Origin: an uncultured Christensenella sp.
Lineage (GTDB): Bacteria; Bacillota; Clostridia; Christensenellales; UBA3700
Reading direction: 5' to 3'
Assembly (NCBI GenBank): GCA_910584635.1
Contig: CAJUBA010000001.1
Location: 310,001-374,000 of the forward strand
DNA: 64,000 bases
Program-made: the position numbers and the translations under genes
Shown: positions 35,247-43,815 of the stretch, piece after piece
Layout: every line of letters starts with the position of its first letter
Numbering within the stretch: the first letter of the stretch is position 1
Notes under the pieces: generated by a model
The model's input: the letters and a program-made list of their open reading frames with translations, nothing else
Told to the model about the DNA's origin: nothing
The model's database searches: none

Positions 35247-36449
35247 TTAAGCCAATTTTTCCGCTATCTTTTTAAGGAAATCTACCGTATTTAATTTGAC
35301 CACGCTCGCTTCGCCTTTATAAATCGCAGCCAAATCTCCCGTCATAAATCCACCTTCTATAGTGTCAACTGTCGCTTTTTCAAGTTTATCCGCAAATTCA
35401 ACCAAAGCGTTTATTCCGTCCAACTGCCCTCTCTTTCTCAATCCGCCGCTCCACGCATAAATCGTAGCCACCGGATTAGTAGACGTATCTTCGCCTTTAA
35501 GGAACTTGTAATAATGCCTTGTAACCGTTCCGTGAGCCGCTTCGTACTCGTAATTACCGTCGGGCGAAACCAATACGGACGTCATCATAGCAAGTGAGCC
35601 GAACGCGGTAGCGACCATATCGCTCATAACGTCTCCGTCATAATTTTTGCACGCCCATATCATACCGCCCTCGGATCTTACTACTCTTGCTACAGCGTCG
35701 TCGATAAGCGTATAGAAATACTCTATATTCGCTTCTTGGAACTTGCTTTTATATTCGCTTTCAAATACGGAAGCGAATATATCCTTAAATCTATGGTCGT
35801 AAGTCTTGGAAATCGTATCTTTTGTGGCAAACCAAAGAGATTGACGGGTATCAAGCGCGTAGTTAAAACAACTTTTTGCGAAAGAGGTAATACTTTTATC
35901 GGTATTATGCATACCCATAACCACTCCGCCCGACTTTGCAAAGTCGAAAATTTCAATTTCACGTCTTCCATCGGCGTCTTCGATTACCAACTTCGCCTTA
36001 CCGTCTTTTTTCACGTACCCTTCTACGTCTTTATATATATCTCCGTAAGCATGACGCGCTATCGTAATAGGTTTAGTCCAGGTAGGGATATACGGAGTAA
36101 TACCCTTTACCATAATCGGCGCTCTGAAAACCGTACCGTCTAAAATCGCCCTGACAGTTCCGTTCGGGCTTTTCCACATCTGAGTAAGATTATACTCCTT
36201 AACTCTTTGAGCGTTTGGAGTTATTGTCGCGCATTTAACGCCTACGCCGTATTTTTTTATAGCGTTTGCAGAATCGACAGTTACCTTATCGCAAGTTTTT
36301 TCTCTGTTTGCGAGTCCCAAATCATAATACTCGCTCTTCAAATCAACGTTAGGCAATATAAGTATATCTTTTATCCATTGCCAAATATGTCTTGTCATTT
36401 CATCGCCGTCAAGTTCGACAATTGGCGTAGTCATCTTGATTTTTTCCAT
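35247..36449 (-). CDS. icd: NADP-dependent isocitrate dehydrogenase, eukaryote-like (type II) homodimeric form
   Basis: Oxidatively decarboxylates isocitrate to 2-oxoglutarate, here probably to supply glutamate. 400 residues and closely like eukaryotic NADP-IDH rather than E. coli Icd: [19 protein letters not shown] at the start, [42 protein letters not shown] (the substrate-binding SPNGTxR loop), [37 protein letters not shown] (metal-binding Asp pair) and [35 protein letters not shown]. No other TCA-cycle gene is in the window. Confidence 0.95.
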   Translation of the reverse strand: MEKIKMTTPIVELDGDEMTRHIWQWIKDILILPNVDLKSEYYDLGLANREKTCDKVTVDSANAIKKYGVGVKCATITPNAQRVKEYNLTQMWKSPNGTVRAILDGTVFRAPIMVKGITPYIPTWTKPITIARHAYGDIYKDVEGYVKKDGKAKLVIEDADGRREIEIFDFAKSGGVVMGMHNTDKSITSFAKSCFNYALDTRQSLWFATKDTISKTYDHRFKDIFASVFESEYKSKFQEANIEYFYTLIDDAVARVVRSEGGMIWACKNYDGDVMSDMVATAFGSLAMMTSVLVSPDGNYEYEAAHGTVTRHYYKFLKGEDTSTNPVATIYAWSGGLRKRGQLDGINALVEFADKLEKATVDTIEGGFMTGDLAAIYKGEASVVKLNTVDFLKKIAEKLA

Positions 36450-36558
36450 AAACCGTACTCCAAAATAATTCCGACCGTCATTATTTCTAAACAGTTTTAA
36501 TGATACTTATTGTATTTATAATATAAAACTGTTAAAATATCGGAAAATTACTTTTTGA

Positions 36559-37698
36559 TTATACATTTTTTATGGAAGTTTTGCAAGCGTTTGCGCCGCT
36601 GTTGGCGTAATATTGCAAAACCTTTGAAGTATATTGACAGTCCTTCCTCTCCTTAAAGTCCTTTATCGCCTCTTCCACCGTTATACTAATCACGTCTTTT
36701 AATCGCAAATCCCTATCTTCGTACAAATAACCAGCAAGCGACCCCGGTATGGTGTTTATTTCATTGAGATATATCTCCCCGTTTGAATTGTCCAACATAA
36801 AATCGCACCGTATTATACCTTTACATTCAAGAGCGTTGTAAAGTTTTACGGTCATATTCTGTATTTTCTTAGCGTCGTTTTCGCATATTTCGGCAGGAAA
36901 GATTCGTTTAGCGGAAGTTTTCGATACTTTTCCTCCGCCTGACATATATTTGTCCTCGAAAGTTAAAAACTCCTGCCAGCCTACCGGCTCTTCCAAAGTA
37001 GACGGATATACTTTATCCTTACTTTTGATACACGCGCAATTTATTTCTTTGAAATCCGTCAACGCCTTCTCTATAACGACTTTTTTATCATAGATAAAAG
37101 CAATTTTAAGATTGTTTTCCAACTCTTCTTGGTTTTTACATATTGAAATACCTATAGACGAGCCTTGCTTTGCGGGTTTTACTATAAGAGGAAATCCTAT
37201 TCTTGCGACAATTTTATCTAGATTTTCGCTATTCTCCCCCTCATACACGGTACCGTACGGAAGCGTAGGCAATGACAGTCTTTTGCAAAACATCTTACAA
37301 ACTGACTTATCCATGCCTATCGCGCTGGCAAGCACTCCGGGCGAAGTATAAGGAATTCCGTTAACTTCCAAAAAGCCTTGCAGAGCGCCGTTTTCTCCCG
37401 CTCCTCCGTGAGTACACAAAAGAGCGCAATCTAAATCCGCAACCTTTTTAATTTTGTTTTTCTTCATAACGTATAGACAGCCTTGATCGACAATCGCTTT
37501 TTTGCCGACAACCCCGTCTTGTTGTGAATAACTCTTAATATCAACGGGATTTTCAGGAATATAAAATCCGTCTTTCCAAAATAAGGAATAGAGTTTATAT
37601 TTTGTTTTATCGACCGCCTCCAACGCTTGCATTGCAGTTATTATAGATATGTCTTTTTCACAGGAATTTCCGCCGTAAATAATAGCCAGATTTTTCAA
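36559..37698 (-). CDS. ddl: D-alanine--D-alanine ligase
   Basis: Forms the D-Ala-D-Ala dipeptide for peptidoglycan, ATP-grasp family. 379 residues. Motifs: AIIYGGNSCEKDISIITAMQ (HSxE-type EKDIS region), CTHGGAGENGALQGFLEVNGIPYTSPGVLASAIGMDK, FPLIVKPAKQGSSIGI, GEIYLNEINTIPGS (metal site with the conserved Glu and Asn). The last 35 residues (FKERKDCQYTSKVLQYYANSG) extend past the usual end. It sits 43 bp downstream of murF, whose product uses this dipeptide. A 15-bp palindrome occupies the gap. Confidence 0.95.
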   Translation of the reverse strand: MKNLAIIYGGNSCEKDISIITAMQALEAVDKTKYKLYSLFWKDGFYIPENPVDIKSYSQQDGVVGKKAIVDQGCLYVMKKNKIKKVADLDCALLCTHGGAGENGALQGFLEVNGIPYTSPGVLASAIGMDKSVCKMFCKRLSLPTLPYGTVYEGENSENLDKIVARIGFPLIVKPAKQGSSIGISICKNQEELENNLKIAFIYDKKVVIEKALTDFKEINCACIKSKDKVYPSTLEEPVGWQEFLTFEDKYMSGGGKVSKTSAKRIFPAEICENDAKKIQNMTVKLYNALECKGIIRCDFMLDNSNGEIYLNEINTIPGSLAGYLYEDRDLRLKDVISITVEEAIKDFKERKDCQYTSKVLQYYANSGANACKTSIKNV

Positions 37699-37730
37699 TT
37701 TATACCTCCGAAAATTTTATTCAAATTCCA

Positions 37731-37745
37731 TTGAACATTGTTCAA
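37731..37745. repeat. 15-bp palindrome TTGAACATTGTTCAA
   Basis: Perfect apart from the central base; overlaps the murF TGA stop and lies before ddl. One of four near-identical copies between 37.7 and 44.3 kb. Confidence 0.8.
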
Positions 37746-39361
37746 TAATTATCGGGCAAATCATTTTGCAAAAGCAAAACGTCGCCTTTTTTGAGCATTG
37801 CGGTAAATAAATTTTTTGCGTCGTCTAAATGGGTTACGGTATAAATATTCTTATCACAATACCCTTCCGACAACATCCCCAGTCTGATATTTTCTTTATT
37901 TACACCTATTAGAATAGCGATATCGGCTACCAAAGCAATACTCTCTCCCAACTCAAAATTTGCTTTTTCCTGCCCGGCGCCCATCTCCACTAAGCCTTGA
38001 GTTGCAACAATTTTCCTACCTTTGAATAGTTTTAAGGTTTCCAACGCAAGTTTTGCCCCTTCTTCATTGCTATTGTAACTGTCGTCTATTATTGTAATTC
38101 CGCTAGGCAGTTCTATCGTTTGAAGCCTATGTTCGATTGGCGTAAGCATATTTATTCCCTTAGATATTTGAACAATGTTCAATCCTAATTCGGTCGCCAA
38201 CGCGACACAAAGCAATATATTGTTCAAATTATGCTTGCCAATCAATTTGCATACGCAATCTTTTTTCTCCTCTCCAATATGCAAAACAAACTTTAATCCT
38301 TCGCTATCGCATTTCACGTCGCTCACTTTTATCTCTTTTTTATATTTGCTTGCGCATAAAAATTCTTCGGTAGACAGACATATTTTCTCGCTCGCCTTAC
38401 TCTCTTCAAACATCTTCTTAGAGTATTTGTTGTCTGCGCAAAATACAGTTACTCCGCCGTTTAGACCGTCTATATAATCGGACAACTCTTTTTTTGTAGC
38501 ATAAATATTTTCTTTACTTTTGAAAGTCGCTAAGTGTTGAGAACCCACGCCGGTAATAATTCCGTATTGCGGTTTGACTATATCGCAAAGTTCGGCAATG
38601 TCCCCTTGTTTTCTAGCGCCCATCTCCGCCACAAATATTTCGCAATCCTCCGGAAGTTGTTTGACTGCGCGGCATATCCCCAAAGGCGTATTATAATTAC
38701 TTGGAGTACAATACGTCTTATACTCTTGATTAAGTATTGTAGTCAAAACGTTTTTTACAGTAGTTTTTGCGAAACTTCCCGTAATCCCGATTTTTATCAT
38801 GCTCTTTCGATTTTCCAGATTCAACTTACATTCTTTAATAAATTTATTCGCTATGCGTCGCTCTATCGGCTTATTCAAAACTATTGAAAACGCCGCTATA
38901 TTAGGAAGCAACGCAAATGGCAGCGGAATAAATATAAAACTCAACATTACAGCGTTTATCTTAATCATACTGCCCGCAAAAGCCGTTGCCGAAAGAAATA
39001 ATAACGTAACAAAAGAATAAACCGCTACAAGTCTTTTTGCTCTTGCCGTATATACCAACGGCTGATGGGTACACTTGTCGCTCTCATCGGTTAAACTCAC
39101 TAGAAGCGCTATAAGATATAATCCCTGAACGACCAATTGAACATAAAAACTGCCTATCGATACGGCAATAAATGAAAAAATTGCATTGCAAAGAGTAATG
39201 CATATTGCAGAACCCCAAAGTTTCCGCTTTATACTCTTCATTTTGCGAGAATTAACTACTTTATAGCCTTCCAACTGTACAAGATTGACTATTCTAAGCG
39301 ACAAAACTATTGTAAGTATCCAAAATACCGACACCGTCGCGATAATTACGCCTATTTGCAT
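37742..39361 (-). CDS. murF: Mur ligase family protein with N-terminal membrane domain (MurF-like)
   Basis: Expected to add D-Ala-D-Ala to UDP-MurNAc-tripeptide. 539 residues. Residues 1-170 contain about four to five hydrophobic segments instead of the soluble MurF substrate-binding domain. The Mur central and C-terminal domains follow: GITGSFAKTTVKNVL (about 191-205; the usual GKT is AKT), CTPSNYNTPLGICRAV, FVAEMGARKQGDIAELCDIVKPQYGIITGVGSQHL, GKHNLNNILLCVALATELGL, and HRLQTIELPSGITIIDDSYNSNEEGAKLALETL. Neighbouring ddl supports MurF function. The P-loop change and membrane domain make the exact substrate (for example lipid-linked) uncertain. Confidence 0.85.
   Translation of the reverse strand: MQIGVIIATVSVFWILTIVLSLRIVNLVQLEGYKVVNSRKMKSIKRKLWGSAICITLCNAIFSFIAVSIGSFYVQLVVQGLYLIALLVSLTDESDKCTHQPLVYTARAKRLVAVYSFVTLLFLSATAFAGSMIKINAVMLSFIFIPLPFALLPNIAAFSIVLNKPIERRIANKFIKECKLNLENRKSMIKIGITGSFAKTTVKNVLTTILNQEYKTYCTPSNYNTPLGICRAVKQLPEDCEIFVAEMGARKQGDIAELCDIVKPQYGIITGVGSQHLATFKSKENIYATKKELSDYIDGLNGGVTVFCADNKYSKKMFEESKASEKICLSTEEFLCASKYKKEIKVSDVKCDSEGLKFVLHIGEEKKDCVCKLIGKHNLNNILLCVALATELGLNIVQISKGINMLTPIEHRLQTIELPSGITIIDDSYNSNEEGAKLALETLKLFKGRKIVATQGLVEMGAGQEKANFELGESIALVADIAILIGVNKENIRLGMLSEGYCDKNIYTVTHLDDAKNLFTAMLKKGDVLLLQNDLPDNY
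38168..38182. repeat. 15-bp palindrome TTGAACAATGTTCAA inside murF
   Basis: Perfect 7-bp arms around a central base. It encodes part of GLNIVQIS in the murF frame, so it is unlikely to be a promoter operator. Confidence 0.8.
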
Positions 39362-40047
39362 ATATCGTTAAAATAACTATCCAAAATTGCTAAAAATTGC
39401 GGGTAGCAATCTAGATAACTATAATGTCCTCCTTCCAAAAAAATCAGCCCACTATTATATATGCCTCGCTTCAACCTCTTTGCCATATACGGAGGAGTAT
39501 CTTTATCTTTCTTTCCCCATATTATTAAAGTATCGCATTTAATATCTTTCAAATAATCGTCCAAATAAAAATTGACAATATTCTTAAAAGTCATCCGCAT
39601 ATCTCCGCTCAAAGCGCGATAATCGGCAGAGCCGCACTTCGATGTATCCATTTTTAACCGTTTTTTTAGGTTATAGGTCAGTTTACGCGCGCTTCTTTTA
39701 ATTGAAAACTTCGGGCGAAGTCCAGCGCTATCCACCAAAACAATACTCTTGATTTTATCGCAACGCGAAGCAAGCAAAATCGCCACGCGTCCGCCAAAAG
39801 AATGCCCAACCAAAATGACATTTTTCATTTGGTAATAATCTATAATCTCCTCCACTCCGTTTGCGTAATCTTCCAAAGTCAACACATTGGGCAAAACACT
39901 GTCTCCAAAACCGTAAAAATCTAAAACGCTACACCTATACTCTTTCGAAAAAACATCGAAAGCGCCTTTGAAACTATCTATACTTCCGCCCCAACCGTGC
40001 AAAAATATAATATCGGATCCCTGTCCTTGTATAATATGATTAAGGAT
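39352..40047 (-). CDS. Alpha/beta hydrolase; start probably a near-cognate ATC or ATT codon
   Basis: An alpha/beta-hydrolase fold protein (esterase/lipase type, substrate unknown). Visible: an oxyanion HGWGGS, GFGDS, the nucleophile elbow GHSFGGR, a probable Asp in IIWGKKDKDTPP and a His in GGHYSYLD. The frame's first ordinary start is TTG (40002), which begins in the middle of the conserved strand (SDIIFLHGWGG) and has no SD. In the same frame, ATC at 40047 lies 7 nt after a strong GGAGG and would give ILNHIIQGQGSDIIFLHG, a normal N-terminus; ATT at 40050 is the alternative. It overlaps the murF start by 10 bp. Confidence 0.75.
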   Translation of the reverse strand: MLNHIIQGQGSDIIFLHGWGGSIDSFKGAFDVFSKEYRCSVLDFYGFGDSVLPNVLTLEDYANGVEEIIDYYQMKNVILVGHSFGGRVAILLASRCDKIKSIVLVDSAGLRPKFSIKRSARKLTYNLKKRLKMDTSKCGSADYRALSGDMRMTFKNIVNFYLDDYLKDIKCDTLIIWGKKDKDTPPYMAKRLKRGIYNSGLIFLEGGHYSYLDCYPQFLAILDSYFNDICK

Positions 40048-40199
40048 AATAGCACCTCCAACATTAAAATATCGCGAAAATAAATTAAATTGCCGTATTT
40101 ACGACAAAATTTACGCAATATAATACTAGATATGCTTTGAAACTATTAAAAATACCAAAAATATTCAAAATTTAACAAATTTTACAAACAAAACTGAAA

Positions 40200-40661
40200 T
40201 CAGTCAAAATTTCTCTTCCACATTATAAGAGCGGCATCTTTTCCAAAATAATAATTTGAACGTCTACCTTCGACTTCAAAACCAAATTTCTTATATAGAT
40301 TTATTGCAATCTCATTATTTTCATTGACTTCTAAAGTCAACGATTGCAAATTTCTGATTTTAGCAACGTTTATCATATCTTTCATTAAAAGATTTCCGAT
40401 TCCCTTTCCTCTCTCTGATTTTTTTACGGATAAATTATTGATTTCACCCTCTTCAAATACAACGTTAAAACTGTAAGAGCATATTGCTGTACCGTCTAAT
40501 ACCCCTACTCTTGCAACAACGTTTTCTTTTCCTATCAAATCTCTCAACTGAGATTCAGACCAAGCGACGTCTATCGAATCTCTTTCTATAGCGTATATAT
40601 CATTAATATATTCTTCCTTAAAATCGATAAATTCAATATTAGATTCATTATCAACTATCAT
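40200..40661 (-). CDS. rimI: Ribosomal protein S18 alanine N-acetyltransferase-like GNAT
   Basis: GNAT-fold acetyltransferase, 153 residues. The acetyl-CoA-binding motif is VKKSERGKGIGNLLMKDMI (Q/RxxGxG/A), followed by LEVNENNEIAINLYKKFGFEVEGRRSNYY, the standard RimI ending. The gene lies 5 bp downstream of tsaB, the usual tsaB-rimI arrangement in Gram-positive bacteria. It is expected to N-acetylate ribosomal protein S18. tsaD is not in the window. The 138-bp gap to the next gene holds nothing notable. Confidence 0.9.
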   Translation of the reverse strand: MIVDNESNIEFIDFKEEYINDIYAIERDSIDVAWSESQLRDLIGKENVVARVGVLDGTAICSYSFNVVFEEGEINNLSVKKSERGKGIGNLLMKDMINVAKIRNLQSLTLEVNENNEIAINLYKKFGFEVEGRRSNYYFGKDAALIMWKRNFD

Positions 40662-40666
40662 AAGCG

Positions 40667-41269
40667 TTAATATCCTATTTTATCCATATTTTTATTATCA
40701 TACTCACGTTCCGCTTGGGATTTTTTGAGATATAGCGGAGAGAGTTTTTCAAACTCACCTTCATTGATTTTCACTTTTGCTATTTCTATCAAGGCAATTG
40801 GATTCGAAGGAGAATTTTTATAAATCACGTTTTCTTTGCTTCTCAACTCATCCAAAGTAATTTCGCCCATTTCAATAGGATGCCTTTTCCCCGAAAGGAA
40901 TCTGGCGTAATAAAAATTGTCATGCCTGCAATCTATGGCGCAATAAAAATCGTCAAACTTTTTTCCGTACGCTAATTCTTCCAAAGAAGTAATAGCCACA
41001 CATTTTTTTCCAAGCGCAAACGCCAAAGCATTGATTCCCGACACTCCTATCCTAATACCCGTAAATGAACCGGGACCGACTACGCAAGCAAAATAATCAA
41101 CGTCGTTTATTGTAATTTTCGCCTCGTCCAGCAACTGATCTATCGCTTGCAAAAACATTGAATTGTGCTTTTTACTTTGCGCTTCGCCAATATAAGAAAA
41201 CATTTCCTCTTCAACGCAAAGAGCAATCGTCATATTATCGCTTGAAGTATCGACCGCTAAAATATTCAT
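40667..41269 (-). CDS. tsaB: tRNA threonylcarbamoyladenosine biosynthesis protein TsaB
   Basis: Inactive-kinase-fold partner of TsaD in t6A37 synthesis. 200 residues from ATG 41269, preferred over a GTG at 41278 because AGGTG then lies 6 nt upstream. N-terminus NILAVDTSSDNMTIALCVEE, the KHNSMFLQAIDQLLDEA helix, and the family motif FACVVGPGSFTGIRIGVSG. The C-terminus (PLYLKKSQAEREYD) is also standard. Nearby tsaE (41580) completes two of the three dedicated Tsa subunits. The gap 41270-41579 is AT-rich and shows no gene or clear signal. Confidence 0.95.
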   Translation of the reverse strand: MNILAVDTSSDNMTIALCVEEEMFSYIGEAQSKKHNSMFLQAIDQLLDEAKITINDVDYFACVVGPGSFTGIRIGVSGINALAFALGKKCVAITSLEELAYGKKFDDFYCAIDCRHDNFYYARFLSGKRHPIEMGEITLDELRSKENVIYKNSPSNPIALIEIAKVKINEGEFEKLSPLYLKKSQAEREYDNKNMDKIGY

Positions 41270-41579
41270 ATAAATCACCTTTATTTATATTTGCCGTATT
41301 TTTTGTTCTTAATTATCATATTTTACAGAATAATTCTATAAATCAAGATAATTAAGAAGTAAATTACTCTAATTGAGAAGTATTTTGAAATAATATTCCA
41401 AATACTTATTCAGTATTTAAGACAAGGGTTCTGCCACAATAGAAAAAAGTTTATTCAATCCTAATGCCTTACCTCTCTATCTACTGCCTAGAATACAGAA
41501 CATTACCCTATCTTAAAAAAACTCTTTATATCTCTAACAACGACTATATTAATTAGATAAATAAATATCCTTATTTAAT

Positions 41580-42017
41580 TCACAATCCGCGTATATTAAA
41601 TACTCTTCCGCCGTTCTCATCAACATCTATATCAATTATTATCGGATTCTCAACGCATTCAAACTTATTCCACTCTATCACGCATACGCCGTTCATAAAA
41701 AGATAATCATTTAACCCAAGTTCATACAACTCTTCTTCGTCCGAGACTCTATACATATCAAAATGATAAAGCGGCAATCTGCCTAAGTATTCTTTCATAA
41801 ACGTAAAAGTCGGACTCGTAACAACGTCGTCAACTTCAAGCGCTTTGGCAAGTCCTTTCGTAAACGTAGTTTTGCCGGCGCCGAGATCTCCGTTAAGAAG
41901 AATCACTTCCCCGCCTTTAAGTTTGTCCGCAATAGATTTAGCAAGCGCATAAGTTTCCTCTACGCTTTTTGATATATATTTTATAGAAGCATTGATTTTA
42001 CCTTTCATTTTGTCCAT
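41580..42017 (-). CDS. tsaE: tRNA threonylcarbamoyladenosine biosynthesis protein TsaE
   Basis: ATPase of the TsaBDE t6A complex. 145 residues from ATG 42017; a longer frame up to 42113 is rejected because it would start upstream of the gene's own promoter (42061-42089). Motifs: [13 protein letters not shown], the Walker [27 protein letters not shown] (switch region), [18 protein letters not shown] and VIEWNKFE. No clear SD is visible, and ATG 42008 remains possible. It faces away from the FMN-riboswitch transcript. Confidence 0.93.
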   Translation of the reverse strand: MDKMKGKINASIKYISKSVEETYALAKSIADKLKGGEVILLNGDLGAGKTTFTKGLAKALEVDDVVTSPTFTFMKEYLGRLPLYHFDMYRVSDEEELYELGLNDYLFMNGVCVIEWNKFECVENPIIIDIDVDENGGRVFNIRGL

Positions 42018-42060
42018 ATAATTTTTATCGAAATTTTTCGCTGACTTTGTCGATATTTTT

Positions 42061-42089
42061 ATTATATTACACTTGACAGCAATTTGCAA
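42061..42089 (-). promoter_or_regulatory. Sigma-A promoter of tsaE
   Basis: On the - strand TTGCAA (42089-42084), 17 bp, TATAAT (42066-42061), predicting a start near 42054. It overlaps the divergent riboswitch promoter almost completely. Confidence 0.65.
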
Positions 42090-42101
42090 ATGATTTATAA
42101 T
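42073..42101 (+). promoter_or_regulatory. Sigma-A promoter of the FMN riboswitch-ribU transcript
   Basis: Consensus TTGACA (42073-42078), 17 bp, TATAAT (42096-42101); predicted start near 42108, just before the riboswitch. Confidence 0.85.
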
Positions 42102-42118
42102 CTTACTAATCAAATATT

Positions 42119-42236
42119 CTTTGAGGGTAGGTGAAATTCCTCACCGGTGGTATAGCCCACTAACGTCGTAAATCTTTATGCGACGCCGAGCAAGCGAAAT
42201 TCTTGCGCCGACAGTAAAGTCTGGATAGGAAAAGGA
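42119..42236 (+). promoter_or_regulatory. FMN riboswitch (RFN element)
   Basis: Contains the hallmark blocks in order: GAGGGTAGGTGAAATTCCTC, ACCGGTGGTATAGCCC, GCCGAGCAAGCGAAATTC, GCGCCGACAGTAAAGTCTGG, and ATAGGAAAAGG. The closing P1 helix 3' strand contains the ribU SD (AAAGGA, 42231-42236), and no terminator lies before the ATG at 42245. FMN binding therefore most likely blocks translation initiation rather than transcription. Confidence 0.95.
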
Positions 42237-42244
42237 TTATTATT

Positions 42245-42850
42245 ATGAATAAAAAAATTTCTAGAAGCAAGTGGCTTGCCACTTCCGCTCTTCTTTCCGC
42301 AATGGCAAGCGTTCTTATGTTTTGGGAACTTCCCGTACCGCTTATGCCCCCGTTTATTAAATTGGATTTTTCCTTACTCCCATGTATTATAGGAAGCATC
42401 GCGCTTGGACCTACAAGCGGCATAGTAGTTACTACTATTAAGGAATTGATACATCTTATGATACGCGGAGCAAGTTCCACCGGCGGCGTAGGAAACCTAG
42501 CGGATTACTTCACCTGTCTTTGCGTCGTAATACCATCGGGATTGATTTATAAATTAAAACCGAATATCAAAGGATTAATAGCAGGACTAACCGTAGGCTC
42601 AATCTGCTCGGGAGTTTTGTCGGGACTCGTATTTAACGCATTAGTAGTTTATCCTCTTTACGATAAATTCATGTTGCCTATGCAACAAATTATTGCAATG
42701 TATCAAAAAATCCGTCCGAGCGCGAACGGACTTTGGGAAGTGTTGGCGATTTTCAATATGCCGTTTACCTTCCTTAAATGCGCAATTATCAGCATTATAG
42801 CAGTCTGCATATCAAAACCTTTAGAAAGATACGTGCTATATCGCAGATAA
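42245..42850 (+). CDS. ribU: ECF transporter riboflavin-binding S component
   Basis: Riboflavin uptake protein that works with the shared EcfA/A'/T module. 201 residues, about six hydrophobic helices. N-terminal ISRSKWLATSALLSAMASVLMFWELPVPLMPPFIKLDF is typical of RibU (the P-loop before helix 2 with the FIKLDFSLLP motif), followed by GPTSGIVVTTIKELIHLMI. The directly upstream FMN riboswitch makes the substrate assignment strong. EcfA/T genes are not in the window. It ends 28 bp before a converging gene. Confidence 0.93.
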   Translation: MNKKISRSKWLATSALLSAMASVLMFWELPVPLMPPFIKLDFSLLPCIIGSIALGPTSGIVVTTIKELIHLMIRGASSTGGVGNLADYFTCLCVVIPSGLIYKLKPNIKGLIAGLTVGSICSGVLSGLVFNALVVYPLYDKFMLPMQQIIAMYQKIRPSANGLWEVLAIFNMPFTFLKCAIISIIAVCISKPLERYVLYRR

Positions 42851-42878
42851 ATTAGGCTTATTTATATTCAACAAGAAG

Positions 42879-43235
42879 TCAGCGTCTGACCTTTACGCAG
42901 TAAAACAGCGTTTCTATTTCTTTATTGTCGACATTCGGCTTCTTGTTGAGTTTGCTTATCTCATGAATTATATCCATGTCAAAAGATACGAGTATTTCCT
43001 CAAATCCGTAAACTTCGCTAATCGATTGTTTTATTTGTTCTTCAAGTTGAGTCCGTTGCGTCCTACTGAATAGCGGTTTTGGAATTACGCCTACAAGCGC
43101 GCGATTTTTCCATACCAACGCAACGCAGTAGTCTACCATGGAATTTTGCGAAACAATGCTTTCTACACCTTGCAACGCTTGATCTTCGTCAATCGCCGCA
43201 ATATAATTACAATTATTCAAATCAATATCTAACAT
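42879..43235 (-). CDS. Small protein, possibly YhcN/YlaJ-like fold
   Basis: 118 residues, no signal peptide or lipobox. The central part (CVALVWKNRALVGVIPKPLFSRTQRTQLEEQIKQSI) followed by EVYGFEEILVSFDMDIIHEI resembles the strand-helix-strand pattern of YhcN/YlaJ sporulation proteins, where a beta strand precedes a long helix and an Asp-containing strand. This is a weak, pattern-only similarity. It starts about 185 bp below rsfS, with a terminator in between, so it is separately transcribed. Function not assigned. Confidence 0.6.
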   Translation of the reverse strand: MLDIDLNNCNYIAAIDEDQALQGVESIVSQNSMVDYCVALVWKNRALVGVIPKPLFSRTQRTQLEEQIKQSISEVYGFEEILVSFDMDIIHEISKLNKKPNVDNKEIETLFYCVKVRR

Positions 43236-43295
43236 AATTTCCTCCGAACGTACTGTTTATATTTTGGCAAATTCTGTAAGTTTTATACTTGACGC

Positions 43296-43321
43296 AAAAA
43301 AATCCGCGCCTTTCGCGCGGA
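43296..43321 (-). terminator. Intrinsic terminator after rsfS
   Basis: TCCGCGC (43303-43309) pairs with GCGCGGA (43315-43321); on the - strand U7 follows (A7 on the + strand at 43296-43302). It closes the nadD-yqeK/rsfS unit. Confidence 0.9.
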
Positions 43322-43378
43322 CATAAAGTATTTGTCTATTTTATTATTTAGTCTTTATATATTTTACTCTATAATATT

Positions 43379-43393
43379 TTGAACAATGTTCAA
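43379..43393. repeat. 15-bp palindrome TTGAACAATGTTCAA downstream of rsfS
   Basis: Identical to the copies at 38168 and 44292. A partial related site (ACAACGTTGTTCAAC) follows at about 43402-43417. Confidence 0.8.
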
Positions 43394-43419
43394 AATACCG
43401 ATACAACGTTGTTCAACTA

Positions 43420-43764
43420 TTATTCATCTACGCCGTAATGCGTAATATTCGCGCCATCCGACCAAAGGTTTTCCAAAGAATACAGTCTTCTTGTTTCCTC
43501 ATAGAATATGTGAACTATAACATCGCCGTAGTCAAGCACCGCCCATCTGCCTTCCTGTTTTCCTTCGACTCTCAAAGGTTCGCAGCCTTCTTTTGACATT
43601 CCTTCATCTACTATATCTACCAACGCTTTTACTTGCGTATTCGATCTTGCCGAGCATATAACAAAACAATCCGCTATAACGGTAAGTTTGCTAATATCTA
43701 CGATTACTATATCTTTCGCCTTCTTTTCATCAAGCAATTTACAAATCAATTCAACTTTTTCCAT
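43420..43764 (-). CDS. rsfS: Ribosomal silencing factor RsfS
   Basis: Binds uL14 (L14) and blocks subunit joining when nutrients fall; formerly Iojap. 114 residues. Family motifs: KKAKDIVIVDISKLTVIADCFVICSA (residues 14-39), NTQVKALVDIVDEGM, the GKQEGRWAVLDYGDVIVHIFYEETRRLYSLENLW block. The C-terminus is standard. It follows the nadD-yqeK fusion by 51 bp, the conserved nadD-yqeK-rsfS order of Bacillota. Confidence 0.95.
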   Translation of the reverse strand: MEKVELICKLLDEKKAKDIVIVDISKLTVIADCFVICSARSNTQVKALVDIVDEGMSKEGCEPLRVEGKQEGRWAVLDYGDVIVHIFYEETRRLYSLENLWSDGANITHYGVDE

Positions 43765-43815
43765 AATATCTCCAATTAAATGTTAATGTAATCTTAGCAG
43801 AAATAAGCGTTTATG

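Noticed and set aside
42018..42113. Longer tsaE starting at 42113
   Set aside because: It would begin upstream of the gene's own promoter and within the region of the FMN riboswitch promoter; the extra residues are not family-like.
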